From: Erigeron canadensis
Lineage: Eukaryota > Streptophyta > Magnoliopsida > Asterales > Asteraceae
DNA length: 64,000 nt
Reading direction: 5' to 3'
Assembly: GCF_010389155.1 (NCBI RefSeq)
Contig: NC_057761.1
Span: 12,030,501-12,094,500 of the forward strand
Below are positions 21,853 to 33,453 of the stretch, in pieces. The position numbers were made by a program, and so were the translations under genes. The notes under the pieces were generated by a model. It saw only the letters and a list, made by a program, of their open reading frames with translations, had not been told where the DNA came from and ran no database searches. The first letter of the stretch is position 1. Every line of letters starts with the position of its first letter.

Positions 21853-24240
21853 ATGTCTGGAATCGAACAACCAAACCCTAACCCAAATGTCAATATGAAT
21901 CAAAATCCACCACCTCCACCACCAGCTCAACCTAGTGTTCATGTTCACTTTCCAAATAATCCAGTATCAAAATTTAATGGAAATAGTGACACATTCATTA
22001 CTTGGAAGGCATGTATGCTCAAGTACATCGCTGGTGTTGAAAGACACTTAACCACCATTCTCGTTGAAGGTCCTTATGTTCCCATGAATGCTTCAACTGT
22101 CGTTTTTAATCAAGATGGAACCCCTAGGTTAACACCCAAAGAGAAAGATCATTGGTCAGAAGAAGATCATCGTTTGGCTGACCTAGATTCTAAGTTACAA
22201 AACATGATTCTCTTTGTTGTCCCAGAAAGCTTAAAACCAACTCTTGTTTTACTTGATAATTCTAAGTTGATGTGGGAAGAATTACTAACACAATTTGAAG
22301 GAACAAAGGAAACTGTCACCACAAGAAAAGTTTCTTTAAATTAAAAATATGAAGCATTTTTTGCATTACCAAATGAGTCTCTAACTGAAACATATCTTAG
22401 ATTTACAAATTTGGTCAATCAATTAAAAGCTCTTGGTGTCACAAAAGACAAAGAAATTTTGCTTGAAAAATTTTGTGATATTTTACCTTCAAAATGGGAA
22501 AATTTGATCATGGTGTTAAGACAAGGAAACACTCTTCACAGCCATACTCTTGCCTCTCTATATGGTACTTTTAGATTCACTGAGGAAAACAAAGCAGAGA
22601 GAGCAGTGGCTGAGCAAGATGCAAAGAATCATTCATCTACCAAGTCAGCTCTGGTTCATTATTCTGAACCTCAAGACACTGCCCTACTATCTTCTGAGAG
22701 TGATCAGTCTGACTCAGTGAAGAAGATAGTAGCTGAATTGATGAAAGTTGGTATTTCTGATTATGCATCACATGAATGTGATGAGGATGATAATGATGAT
22801 CTAATTGCTATGATTGCCAAAACCTTTAATTGTTTTAAGCTTAAGAACAAAAGAAATGGCAAACAATTTTCATCAACCAACACTGTTGATAAGTCCAATC
22901 TTGAATGTTTTAAATGTGGAAAGAAAGGACATTTTATGAAGGAATGTAGATCATCACAACCCTCCTCATCACACACTACCCCTAACCACTCTATCTTTCA
23001 GAAGCCAGATGATGGGTACAAAGCTAAGTACAAAAAGCTTAAAGCCCACATGGCAATGGTGGCACAAGAAGAATCCAACAAAAATAGCTGCATGGTAGCC
23101 AATACTGAAAAATGGGAGGATTCTGATGAGTCATCTGATGATGAAGAAGAAGTAAGGGATATGTGTTTCATGGCTCGTGAAGATCAAAGTCATGTTGTTA
23201 AATCTGATGTGGAATCTGGTCGTTGGGTGGATATTATCATGAAAAAGGTTAGTGAATTTGGTTTTGAGAATGATGAAGGATTAAAACTGGATCTTTTAGT
23301 TCGAATTGAGGCTGACATATCGTATGTTGAGACTGTGCGTTCAAAAGGTATTAAAAATTTTGAAATAAATTCTTCTGAACTAAACGCTAGTCAGGCCAGA
23401 TTAAAAGAACTGAAAGAGGTTCAGTTGACCCTAAAAAGTTATCAGTCAATGGTTTCAAAATTAGAATTGGAAAAGGAAGAATTGAAAATCATTTTAGAAA
23501 AGGAACAAAAAATAATCAAATCTTGGATGAAATCACCTTTTCCAGAAGCTGCCATAAAGAAAACCTTTGAAAACCAAAGAATTGCTTATGGTACTGGTGA
23601 TCTTCATCTTTCTTCTGTAATAAATGATTTTGATGCTCTTCCAAAAGAAATGAGACCAGAAATTGTTTTTAAAGATCTTGGAAAAACAAAACTGCTAACT
23701 GATCAAACCCAGGAACAACATGAGGGCAAATCTGAAGCATGTCAGACCAATGCTTCAGACAAGAAGGCTAAATCCAAGAAGCCCTCCCCTCAATCTTCAA
23801 ATCAGGTTTCCCATAACCATAAAAAGAAGAAGAATGTCATCCCTGCTGAGCCTTCTACCTCAGATTCTGGTAGAGCTTAGGTGTCTGATCATGAATCTAT
23901 TTTGTTAAGGATTGAGAGTCAATTTCAAAACTTGGCTAGGCAAGTGGAAAGCTGTAATGCACGATTGAAAAACGTTGAAAGCACTCCCCAAAATCCCAAA
24001 CAAAACCCAAAATCTTTTTCAAAGAAAATCAAACAAGAAAAGCAAAAATCTGAGAAGAAAAAGGTTTCTGAGATCATTAAACCAACTGTTTTTGTGTCAT
24101 CAGAAGTTATGACTGAAATTCCCTTTGATCCATCTGTTCCACACATACCAAAGAAATCTGAGACTGTTCAGGGAAAGTCCAGTGAACCCATCAAAAGATG
24201 GGTTCCCAAAAGAACTAATTTTTGTGTATGTGCAGGGTGA
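21853..24240 (+). pseudogene. gag: Copia-B gag and gag-pol linker
   Basis: The ATG at 21853 starts a frame with a Pro/Asn-rich N-terminus, a capsid-type region (FNGNSDTFITWKACM) and the gag core. A TAA at 22342 interrupts it, and reading resumes in the same frame to 23880. A CX2CX4HX4C knuckle (CFKCGKKGHFMKEC) lies near 22906-22947, followed by an acidic and coiled-coil part with a Glu/Lys-rich C-terminus. A TAG at 23878 is followed in frame by another 119 residues. A frameshift near 24237 leads to the protease. The TAG sits near where SIRE-type elements have a gag-pol stop, but no matching read-through context is obvious, so it may be a mutation. Confidence 0.88.
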
Positions 24241-27200
24241 CCGCAAAAAGAATACTTGGTTTCTTGACAGTGCTGCTGGCAGAACCATGACTGGTCACAA
24301 ATCCTTGCTGGAGGAATATAGGGTGCAAGAGGGCCCTCAATAACTTTTGGTAATGATGATCATGGACAAACTGAAGGATATGGTATTGTGAATAATGGTC
24401 AGGTCAAATTCACAAAAGTTGCATATGTGAATGGTTTGAAATATAACCTGATCAGTGTCAGTCAACTTTGTGATGATGGCTTTAAGGTTTTATTTGATAT
24501 TTCACAAGGTACCATATTCAACAGAGATTGGAAGGTAGTAATGATTGCTCCCAGAAAAGGAAACATTTATGTAGTAGACATGAACAGTGCTACTTCTGAA
24601 CAATGTTTCTATACAAAGGCTGATGAGGACACCAACTGGTTATGGCACAAAAGACTATCCCATCTAAATTTCAAAAATATAAATAAATTGTCAAGAAAAC
24701 AACTTGCTGATGGGATACCAGCCATGTCTTTCAATAAAGACAAGCCATGTCCAGGGTGTGAAATGGGAAAGAAGAAACGAGCATCTTTTAAAACCAAGCA
24801 AAATTTCAGCATCACTGAACCACTTCACATGTTACACATGGATCTCTTTGGTCCTGTGAATGTTCAGACAAGAGCCGGGAAGAAGTACACCTTGGTTGTA
24901 GTTGATGAATATTCAAGATATTGTTGGGTAATCTTCCTCAGAAATAAAAGTGAAGCTGCTGCTGAAATTATTGCCCTCATCAAACAAATTGAACTCAAGC
25001 ACAAGCGAAAAGTTTGTCAGCTCAGAAGTGACAATGGCACTGAGTTCAGAAATTCCACTCTGGAAACCTTCTGCACTGACACTGGCATATCTTAGAACTT
25101 CTCCTCAGCACACACTCCAGAACAAAACGGTGTGGTGGAGAGAAAGAATCGAACACTGATAGAAGCTGCCAGAAGCATGTTGAATGAATCAGGTCTTCCA
25201 AAATGTTTTTGGGCTGAAGCTGTTGCAACTGCTTGCTACACTCAGAATCGTTCCATTTATGTCAAAAGACATAAGAAGACTGCCTATGAAGTACTCAGAA
25301 ATAGAAAGCCAAATATTGGATATTTTCATGTTTTTGGATGTCCAGTATACATTTTGAATGATTCCTGCAAATTGGGCAAATTTGATGCCAAAGCTGATGA
25401 AGGGTATTTCCTAGGATATTCAACAATTCGCAAGGCCTTTAGAGTCTATAACAAAAGACTTCAAAAGGTTGATGAGTCAGTTCATGTTACCTTTGATGAA
25501 TCAAATTCAGCAATCTTTGATAAACCAGTCTCTGAACAACCTTCAGGAAGTCCTCTCAGTTTCGGTGATTCTGATCAAAATGACAAATCAGATCAGTCAC
25601 CTGAACTTGTTTCTGTTCAATCCAGTTCAGAACCAACTTCAAATCAGCAAAGTAACATTCCATTCTATCATTCAGTCACATTCAAACTACCTCCTGAATT
25701 GACTATTGGATCAGATGTGCGTGCTACTCCTCAGATATCAGTTTCCCCTGAAATACCTCAGAATGAAGAATTTCATGATGCAAATCGTGATTTACAAGAT
25801 GATGAAGACGATGAAGCTGAAATAGTTTATTCTGATCCATCTTCTGAAGTAGGACAGAGAAGTTCTTGCACTGATATCATTGTTCATCCTGGTCATTACT
25901 CTAAATGGACTCGCTCACATCCAATTGATCAAGTGATTGGTGATCCAAGTAGAGGGGTTCAGACCAGAAGAGCCACAAGCGATCAATGCTTATTCGTCAG
26001 CTTCTTGTCACTGATAGAACCGAAGAAGATTGACGAGGCTTTGAAAGATCCAAGTTGGGTTGATGCCATGCAAGAAGAGCTCAACCAATTTGAAAGAAAC
26101 AATGTTTGGGAGCTTGTTCCATGTCCCACCAATCTGAAGAAAGAACCAATTGGGACAAGATGGGTCTTTAGAAACAAGGTAGATGAAGATGGCCATGTAA
26201 TCAGAAACAAGGCCAGACTTGTTGCAAAGGGTTATGTACAAGAAGAAGGAATTGATTTTGATGAGACTTTTGCACCAGTGGCAAGACTAGAAGCTATCAG
26301 AATTTTCTTAGCTTTTGCAGCTCATCATGAGTTCAAAGTCTACCAAATGGATGTTAAAAGTGCATTCCTGAATGGAGAGCTAGAAGAAGTTGTGTATGTG
26401 TATCAACCTCCAGGGTTTGAAAGCAAAGAAAACCTCACTGGGTGTATCGACTGAACAAAGCATTGTATGGTCTGAAACAAGCACCTAGAGCCTGGTATGA
26501 TACTCTAACTCGACATCTTTTAAATAATGATTTTCGTAGAGGTGCTATAGATAACACTTTATTCATCTTGCATGAGAAAAGTGATATCTTACTTATACAA
26601 GTATATGTTGATGATATTGTGTTTGGTTCTACAAATAAAAAATTGTGTGACAAGTTTTCAAAAATTATGTCTTCTGAGTATGAAATGAGTATGATGGGTG
26701 AATTGACATATTTTCTGGGTCTTCAAGTAAAACAAACCAGTGATGGTATTTTTATTAATCAAGAAAAATATGTCAAAGATTTATTAAAGAAATATCAATT
26801 TGATTCGGTTTCATCTAAAGATACTCCAATTTCTGCACCATTAACTTTGGACTCAGATCCTAATGGAAAACCTGTCGATCCCACAAAATATCGTGGTATG
26901 GTGGGATCATTGATGTACTTAACTGCAAGTAGACCAGACATAATGTTTGCAACATGTCTTTGTGCACGATTTCAATCTGATCCCAGAGAAGCACACCAGA
27001 ATGCAGTAAAAAGAATTTTTCGATACCTGAAAGGTGTCCCCAGACTAGGTCTTTGGTATCCCAAAGGCTCAAGTCTAGATCTCATGGGATATTCAGATTC
27101 TGATCATGCAGGTTGTAAGATAGATAGGAAAAGTACCACAGGTGGGTGTCATTTCCTTGGTGGCAAATTAGTTAGTTGGACAAGCAAGAAGCAGACTGCA

Positions 27201-27548
27201 GTATCATTATCAATTGCTGAGGCTGAGTACATTTCTGCTGCAAGTTGTTGTGCTCAGATTTTATGGATGAAGAATCAACTAACTGATTATGGTGTTAAGT
27301 ACACAAGAACACCAATATTTTGTGATAACACAAGTGCCATCGCAATATCTCACAATCCTGTAATGCACTCTAAAACCAAGCATATTGATCTCAGGTACCA
27401 TTTCATTCGTGATCATATTTTAAAAGGTGATATTGAAATTCATTTCATTCCCACTGATAAACAACTGGCTGATGTGTTCACAAAACCTTTAGATGTCAAA
27501 ACTTTTAAACATCTCATCAGTGAGTTAGGAATGCTAAATCCTGTGTAG
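24125..27548 (+). pseudogene. pol: Copia-B pol: protease, integrase, RT, RNase H
   Basis: The protease motif reads DSAAGRTMTG rather than the usual DSG..RHMTG, so Gly and His are changed. The integrase zinc block (HKRLSHLNF...CPGC) and core residues ([30 protein letters not shown]) follow. RT has [34 protein letters not shown] and YVDDIVFGS. RNase H has SDSDHAGCKIDRKSTTGG and AEAEYISAA, and pol ends near 27546. Defects: frameshifts near 24330 and 26435, and a TAG near 25093 between the second core Asp and the Glu. RT and RNase H are otherwise open to the end. Confidence 0.93.
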
Positions 27549-28271
27549 CATTTTAGGGGGAATTGGCAAAAATGTTTTTACAACAGAAGGAAACTTTCTT
27601 TCTGAGGGGGAATTTTTGCCTCAGAAAACATTTTGTCTGAAATGTTTCAAAAACTGAAGGTCTTCAGAATTTCTAAAAATATTAGAAGGTTCAGATTGCA
27701 CTTCCTTAACCTCTCTCAGAAATTTAATATTATTAAATCTGAAGTCCATCAAAACCTTTTATTATACAATGGATACCTAGCTGGCAAGTGGACACATGAC
27801 TTTTACTGTTCCAGGATACCTTTTTACTGACGTGTCATACCACTTGCGCCGTAAAGAAAAATGATCATTGCTTTTGCATTAAAAATGGTTGATTTTTTTC
27901 TCGAAAAGGTGGGGTCATGCCCGTTGTAGCATTTAATGCGGACGTGTTGCCTAAGATTATTTCGTACTTCAAACCCGATCAAAATTACCATCAATAAAAT
28001 ATCATTATTTTCTTTGAGTTTGAATTCCAAAATTCTTTTTATCTATTTTCAACTGAAAATCCTTTGAATTTCCTTGAAAATATATAAACCTTTTTCCAAA
28101 ATCATTATTTCATTTACTCCCAATCATATTTCTCTCTCATTCTCTCTAACATTCAATTCATTCTCTTAAGTATTCAATTTTCATTTCATCCTCTTTCATA
28201 ACTTCAAACCCTAAAATTTCTTAACACATTTTCATCTCCTTTTCTTCATTTCATTCTATTTCCTTTTTAAA
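27549..28271 (+). promoter_or_regulatory. Region between Copia-B pol and the extra ORF, with own promoter-like signals
   Basis: The purine tract AGGGGGAATT occurs at 27555-27564 and again at 27605-27614, the same ten bases that precede the 3' LTR at 32496-32505. A TATATAAA box at 28081-28088 lies 183 bp before the ATG at 28272. A CT-rich leader (repeated CTCTC and TTCATTT runs) fills the gap, as in plant 5' untranslated regions. An independent transcript for the downstream ORF is inferred. Confidence 0.55.
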
Positions 28272-31200
28272 ATGGCTTCCTCATCCTCCGTTAAAGAACC
28301 TAAAACCCTCATTTCTTTTGAATATTCTCCACCCAAATCTGCTGTTAAACCCAGCTCTCAATGGCCAAAAGACTTTGAGTCTAAGACCATTCGCTTCAAC
28401 ATGAATAATTTTAAGGCAGCCCTGAATGCCAAATCTGAAGGGATTCTAGGCAGATTAAATACTTTTCTTCAACACTGCCCCATTTCATACGCTCTTACTG
28501 CTGACCCAGAGCGTTTATACCATCGTTATTTGCTGGAGTTTTGGTATACGGCCGAAGTAGCCAAAGATGAGAAGTCAATAGCCTTCACGCTGAAGGAAGG
28601 TACGGTGAAGTGCGTATTGACACTCGACGGATTTAGGGAGGCGCTGAGGCTGAACTATTTGCCTCCCAACACCCCGTACATGAAAAGACAAAAAGGGGTG
28701 AACTTCAGGGAAGTTTTGCTGGCTACTGGCCACAACCAGATCGTTAATGATGATGGCAATTTGAAGACGTCGGGCCATATCTTCATTGCTGGTTTTAAGG
28801 GGTGCTGGAGATACTTCTGGACACAAATTGTAGAGTGTCTAGGAGGAAATAGTGGAAGACTGGATCAAATCTCCTTGATTCAGGTCGAGATGGGCTACTA
28901 CTTGTGGCATGGGATGAAGGTGGATTTTGCTGAAATGCTGTTTGCTCAGCTGTTGACTAAGTTGAAGGGAAAGAGGAGCATCCATATTGCCTTTCCCAGA
29001 TTTTTGAGCATTTGTTTTTTGGCAATTCTAGGAGAAGGTTATGCTGACGTCCTTCAGGAGAGTTCTCAGACTGAATTTTGCAAGGACCTCTCCAAGCTGA
29101 CCGAGTCTGAGGACGAACCTGAACTATCCCCTGCTATGCTTCAAGTACTTAGTAACAACGTTAAAACTGACACAGCACGACCAGCTGGCTCAGAAAGATC
29201 ACTGGGCGGGTCACAAAAGAATGTGAGACCCACCAGTCGATCTAGTGGCACTACGCTACACTTGTTTAAACCCAAAACAAGTTTTACCCTGCCACTTTCA
29301 TCTTTCACTGACCAACCTGAGGATCTCTCAAAAGACTCCTCAGGATTTCCAAAGGGTTTATTAACACTGCGTCCTTTTATGCCATCCTTACAACCCAAGG
29401 ATATTAGTACCCAAGCTCAGCCTTCTGAAACCTCAAAACAGGTTTCAGAAGAAGGTCAAATGGGAAACCCACAAGCAGCCATCTCCAAAACTTCTTTAGG
29501 AGGAGATGGTAAAGATATTGGTGTGTCAGCACAACACACATTAGAAGTTGTGTCTGCACATGCACTCCCTGTAACTTCACAAATCTTACACTCTTTGCTT
29601 GCACAAACTTTTGATATTTCTCAGGTGATACCCAGAGGAATGGAGGTTTCAAAGTCTGCGGCCGATGATGAGACTCTTGGATCCAGCACAAGAGTTACTG
29701 AGGCACAACTGGTATTGTCTGAAGCAGTTCCAACTCTGACCAGTAACGATGCACCTGCTGAAGCAGCTACTGAACTGGGTGCTGGTCTGGATTCTGGGAA
29801 TCTAGACCAGAGCATATCTGACCAGGATGTATATGTCTGGGATGAAGATGAGCTACCCGAGAGAAACCTCGAAGACTTCGTCTTTGATGAAGAATTACTG
29901 GGGGAGAATCCTTCAGATTCTGAGCCAACCCTCACTCTTTTTGAAGAACCATCATCACAACAACAACAACAAAAATCACAACAACAACAACAACAACCAC
30001 AATTCATTGATCTCGATCCACCACATCAACCACCTCCTCAGTTTCATCACTCTCAAATCCATGATGCTCCACCAAGGAGGGCATATGAGCTGCCAGGAGA
30101 ACAAGAAAAAGATTTGGATTCTGAGACCGAGTCTGATGGTCCTTCTGAAAGAATCCTGGAAAGATCTCTGGCGAGCATCAAGACTACTCCCTTTGTTGCT
30201 TCAGCTTCCACTTCAACTGCTGCACCTCTGAGCATGGAAGCTCAGCTAGAGAAGTCACAAACTGCAGTCCAAAACCTTCTCATTCAGGTTGAGGGCTTAT
30301 CAAAATCTCTAGCTGCCAACACCAAGTCTCTGGCCGATTTGAAGAATGCCCAAAGTGTTATGGGTAATGAATTTACAAGAATAGCAGTTAATGAGAGCTT
30401 GGTGGTTGGGAAGCTGCACGAATTGGTGTCATCGTGTAATGGATTAAGTAGGGCTATTGGTGAAGCCTTCAAGTTGACCAAGAGGGATGTGCAGAGTTCA
30501 GTAGTTGCGAATCTGCAATCCTGGTTGTTGATGATACAAGGTTCATTCTTGGCACTTGAAAAGGAAGTGGGTGAGTTGGTAAAGAAGCCCAGTGTTGATG
30601 AAGAGTCTCTTGGTGCCTCAGTTGGTGATAAAGTTTCTGCGACACTGAAATCTATATTTTCTGAAGATCTAATTTCTCAGATTTCAGTGTCGGTGGCTGA
30701 CAAGGTTGAAGAGAGGGTCAGGGTGCTGGTTTCTGAAGTATCTAAAGCAACAAATGACAAGGTTGACAGGGCTGTAACTGAAATGAAAAACTCTGTGTCA
30801 ACTCTTGATAAACAAGTTCAGAACCAGTCAAAGCAACTGGATGAAATCCTGGCCCTGCTCAAGAAAACTTCTGAAGTTGTTACTCCTCCTCCCTCTGGTA
30901 TGTTATCTGAAGAAGACAAGGGGTTACTGAAGGAAGTCCTGGAGCATGAGAAGTTAAATCTGAACTCTTCTTTCAGATTAAGAGCTCAGTTTGCGACTAT
31001 GTCCAAGGGAATTTCTGATAGTATTTCCCAGCAGAATTGGGAACCTCTGCAGAGCATGCAACAGGCTATCGACTTATATGCAAGGATGCCTGCAGAGATT
31101 CCCAAAGGGGGAAGTGATGTGCCAATTAGGTTGCTGGCCAGCTCTCAAGAACTTATTGAAGCAACCAAAAGGACATCTGGATCTGAGGGGAAACAACCAA

Positions 31201-32204
31201 AGGCACAATCTGAACCTCAACCATCTGAACCATCAAGGAAAGATAAAGGCAAAGCAAAGATGGTTGAGGAGCCAAAGAAAAAGGGGGCCAAGGACTCTGG
31301 CTTTGTGGTTGGTGAAAACGTGGATGAGCATGGTTATCCATTGCCAGACTTGGAAGCTGATCAGAAAAAGTTAGAAGCCCTTCAAAAACAAGTCTCCAAT
31401 CAATTCATTATGTGGAGAGAGACTCAAGAAAGAGAAAGGGCCCAACACTTGGCAATGGGTACCATTGATCTGGTGGATGTTGCAGCTCTTGGTCTTACTA
31501 AAGAAAGATATCAGAAGATCAAGCATGACTCAAGAGTGCAGAAAGCCTTGGTGGATATGGCAGAATATGAATATGGGATGAAGTATTCTCCCTTGGAACA
31601 GAAACTGGACCATCTCACTTTCAAGATATCTATTGAAGATTTGATAAAGAATAGAAAGAAAGAGATGGAGATTAAAAAGAAAGAAATAATGTCCAGTGTT
31701 CTGAAAGCTAAAAAGGAAATCTGCAGGCCACCCCAGAAGCCCAAACTTACTGGCCCAAGGACTTCAAGAAAATCTGCTCGAGATGCTGACCTCTCTACAT
31801 TCGTACCCATTTCCAAAGAAGTTGCTCAGGTAAAGGATAAACATGAAAAGGATCAGTATGATTACTACATGAAACACAGGTGTCATCCTGCAAAGATCAT
31901 GGATGTGCAAATTCTGAAGGAAGATGGTCTAAAGTTGTTTAATCTGACTGTGAAAAGAGAAGGTAGAGCTGAAGAAGAGTATGAGCAAGTGTCGGTACAT
32001 AAGTTTGGGTATTCTGAGCATAAGGAGATGATCAATGCACTAAAGGGAAAACCAAAATCTCATCTGAATGGCGCCTGGATGCTGAAGATCCAATAGAAAA
32101 TGAAGGCCAAGGTTGAGATGGAGGAAAGGTTATTTGGAAAGATCAACTCTCCTGAGAGAAAAGCTATTGAAGCACCTTCTGGCTCAAGGCCTGCTAAGAA
32201 GTAG
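28272..32204 (+). pseudogene. Copia-B extra ORF (Sirevirus 'env-position' ORF), large non-enzymatic protein
   Basis: A frame of 1310 codons starts at 28272 (MASSSSVKEPK) and ends with TAG at 32202-32204. One in-frame TAG at 32094-32096 cuts off the last 36 codons. Residues about 30-275 look globular (LLEFWYTAEV, LTLDGFREALRL, FPRFLSICFLAIL). Residues about 290-640 are Ser/Thr/Pro/Gln-rich with a poly-Gln run (29949-30000). Residues about 650-900 look coiled-coil (Leu/Glu/Lys/Val heptads), and the C-terminal third is Lys/Glu-rich with KKK and RKK patches. I see no signal peptide and no convincing membrane segment (one moderately hydrophobic stretch near residue 240). In Sireviruses such ORFs are called envelope-like, but this sequence does not look like an envelope. 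Function unknown. Confidence 0.85.
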
Positions 32205-32495
32205 TGTATCTCTTTGTAAATATTTGTACTTGTAAATATTTTTCATCTCATTTCATTCCTGTACTTGTAATTGAACAATCATCTCAGTATCTTCTATATA
32301 GTTGCAAGTTACATCATATTATTAGAAAATAGTTTAAGTTAGAAAAACAAACCAAAAATTTTTTTTTCTTAAGGCATCGTGATCTATGAGATGTCCTTAG
32401 AAATATTTTTACAACTTAAACAAAAACTTGTATTTTTAGACTTACAAACTTGTATAGATAGAAGTCTAAAATACATGAACTATTTTAGAACAAAT

Positions 32496-32505
32496 AGGGG
32501 GAATT
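32496..32505 (+). other. Polypurine tract of Copia-B
   Basis: AGGGGGAATT directly before the 3' LTR start TGTTAGG at 32506. It would prime plus-strand synthesis; the same ten bases occur twice near the pol stop. Confidence 0.85.
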
Positions 32506-33448
32506 TGTTAGGTCGAAAATCGACTAAGTATAATTTGTTCAAAATAGTTGAAACTCAGTGAAGAAAGCTTGCTCAGGATTCTAAAGTCATTCAGAATTTA
32601 GCTCACTGAAGTTTCACTTCAGATTCAGAATCAACCAACACTGAAGACGTTCAGACGGAAGTCAAAGACTGAAGACTGAGGAAGAAGATCATCTCAGAAG
32701 CAGAGCTCAGAGAAGATCTTACCTGAAGTTGAATCTGAAAAGGCTCAGTGAAAAAGTACTTACAACACTTTTTCAATGATTACGAGGAAAGTCTTTTTGC
32801 AGCTTTAACTACCTTTACTCGGTTAATTACTATCAACCTGGGATTGGGAAAGTTTTAGCAAAAGGTTGGGAATAAAGTATGTCAAGTCACATCAAGAAAC
32901 TGACATACTTTACCTTAAACAAGCGTGTTATGGATTTGTCCTACAAATCCATTCAACCATATTTGATACGGCATTTTGCCATGTCATCAAGACATGCTTT
33001 GCCTATAAATATAAGACTTCTCACACTTGCAAAATCGCTTGGAATTTTGGCAATTGCAACGTGTGATATTACTCTAAGTATTCTTACGAGTAATTCCTCG
33101 TCACATAGATCATTTGTATTTCTGGGTTGTTTAGATACTTTCACAAGTGTGATTATCTTTGTTCCGCAACAACTCTTGTATTTTGTTTATAAGCAATAAA
33201 TAAAATACATTGAAAAATACATCTTTACTCATTGCCATAATACTTGATTATATTTAGTAATTTATATAGTTTCAAGCAATCATACTTTATTACTCTTATC
33301 CATTATCTGGATCGTAACTCTAACTAGTCCCATCTAGTTTCGATTTACTTGCCAGTCGGGTTACTTGATATAACTTGTGATTATTATTGTCTAACCTTAT
33401 ATCTTGTTATATTTTGATCTTGTGTACATCTTGTTAGGTGGACTTACA
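32506..33448 (+). repeat. Copia-B 3' LTR, 943 bp
   Basis: Full-length match to the 5' LTR with about 12 substitutions (ten transitions, two transversions by eye). It ends GGACTTACA before the TACTG target duplication. Confidence 0.95.
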
Positions 33449-33453
33449 TACTG
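33449..33453. repeat. Copia-B target-site duplication, right
   Basis: TACTG, matching 20842-20846. Confidence 0.92.

Larger units (their letters stand above)
20847..33448 (+). mobile_element. Copia-B: complete Ty1/copia (Sirevirus-like) element with extra ORF
   Basis: A 12.6 kb element with two 943-bp LTRs, TACTG target duplications, tRNA-Met primer site, gag-pol in copia order (protease, integrase, RT, RNase H), and a 1310-codon ORF between pol and the 3' LTR. The extra ORF after pol, the size and the repeated purine tract are as known for Sireviruses. Four in-frame stops and about three frameshifts interrupt the coding regions. The LTRs differ at about 12 positions by my count (about 1.3%), so the insertion is fairly recent. 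Confidence 0.95.

Noticed and set aside
23878..23880. Programmed read-through stop between gag and pol in Copia-B
   Set aside because: The position fits, but the following bases do not match the known CARYYA-type context, and several other stops of the same kind exist.
29000..29040. Hydrophobic stretch in the Copia-B ORF as a membrane anchor
   Set aside because: About 17 residues, interrupted and inside a predicted globular block, without flanking signals.
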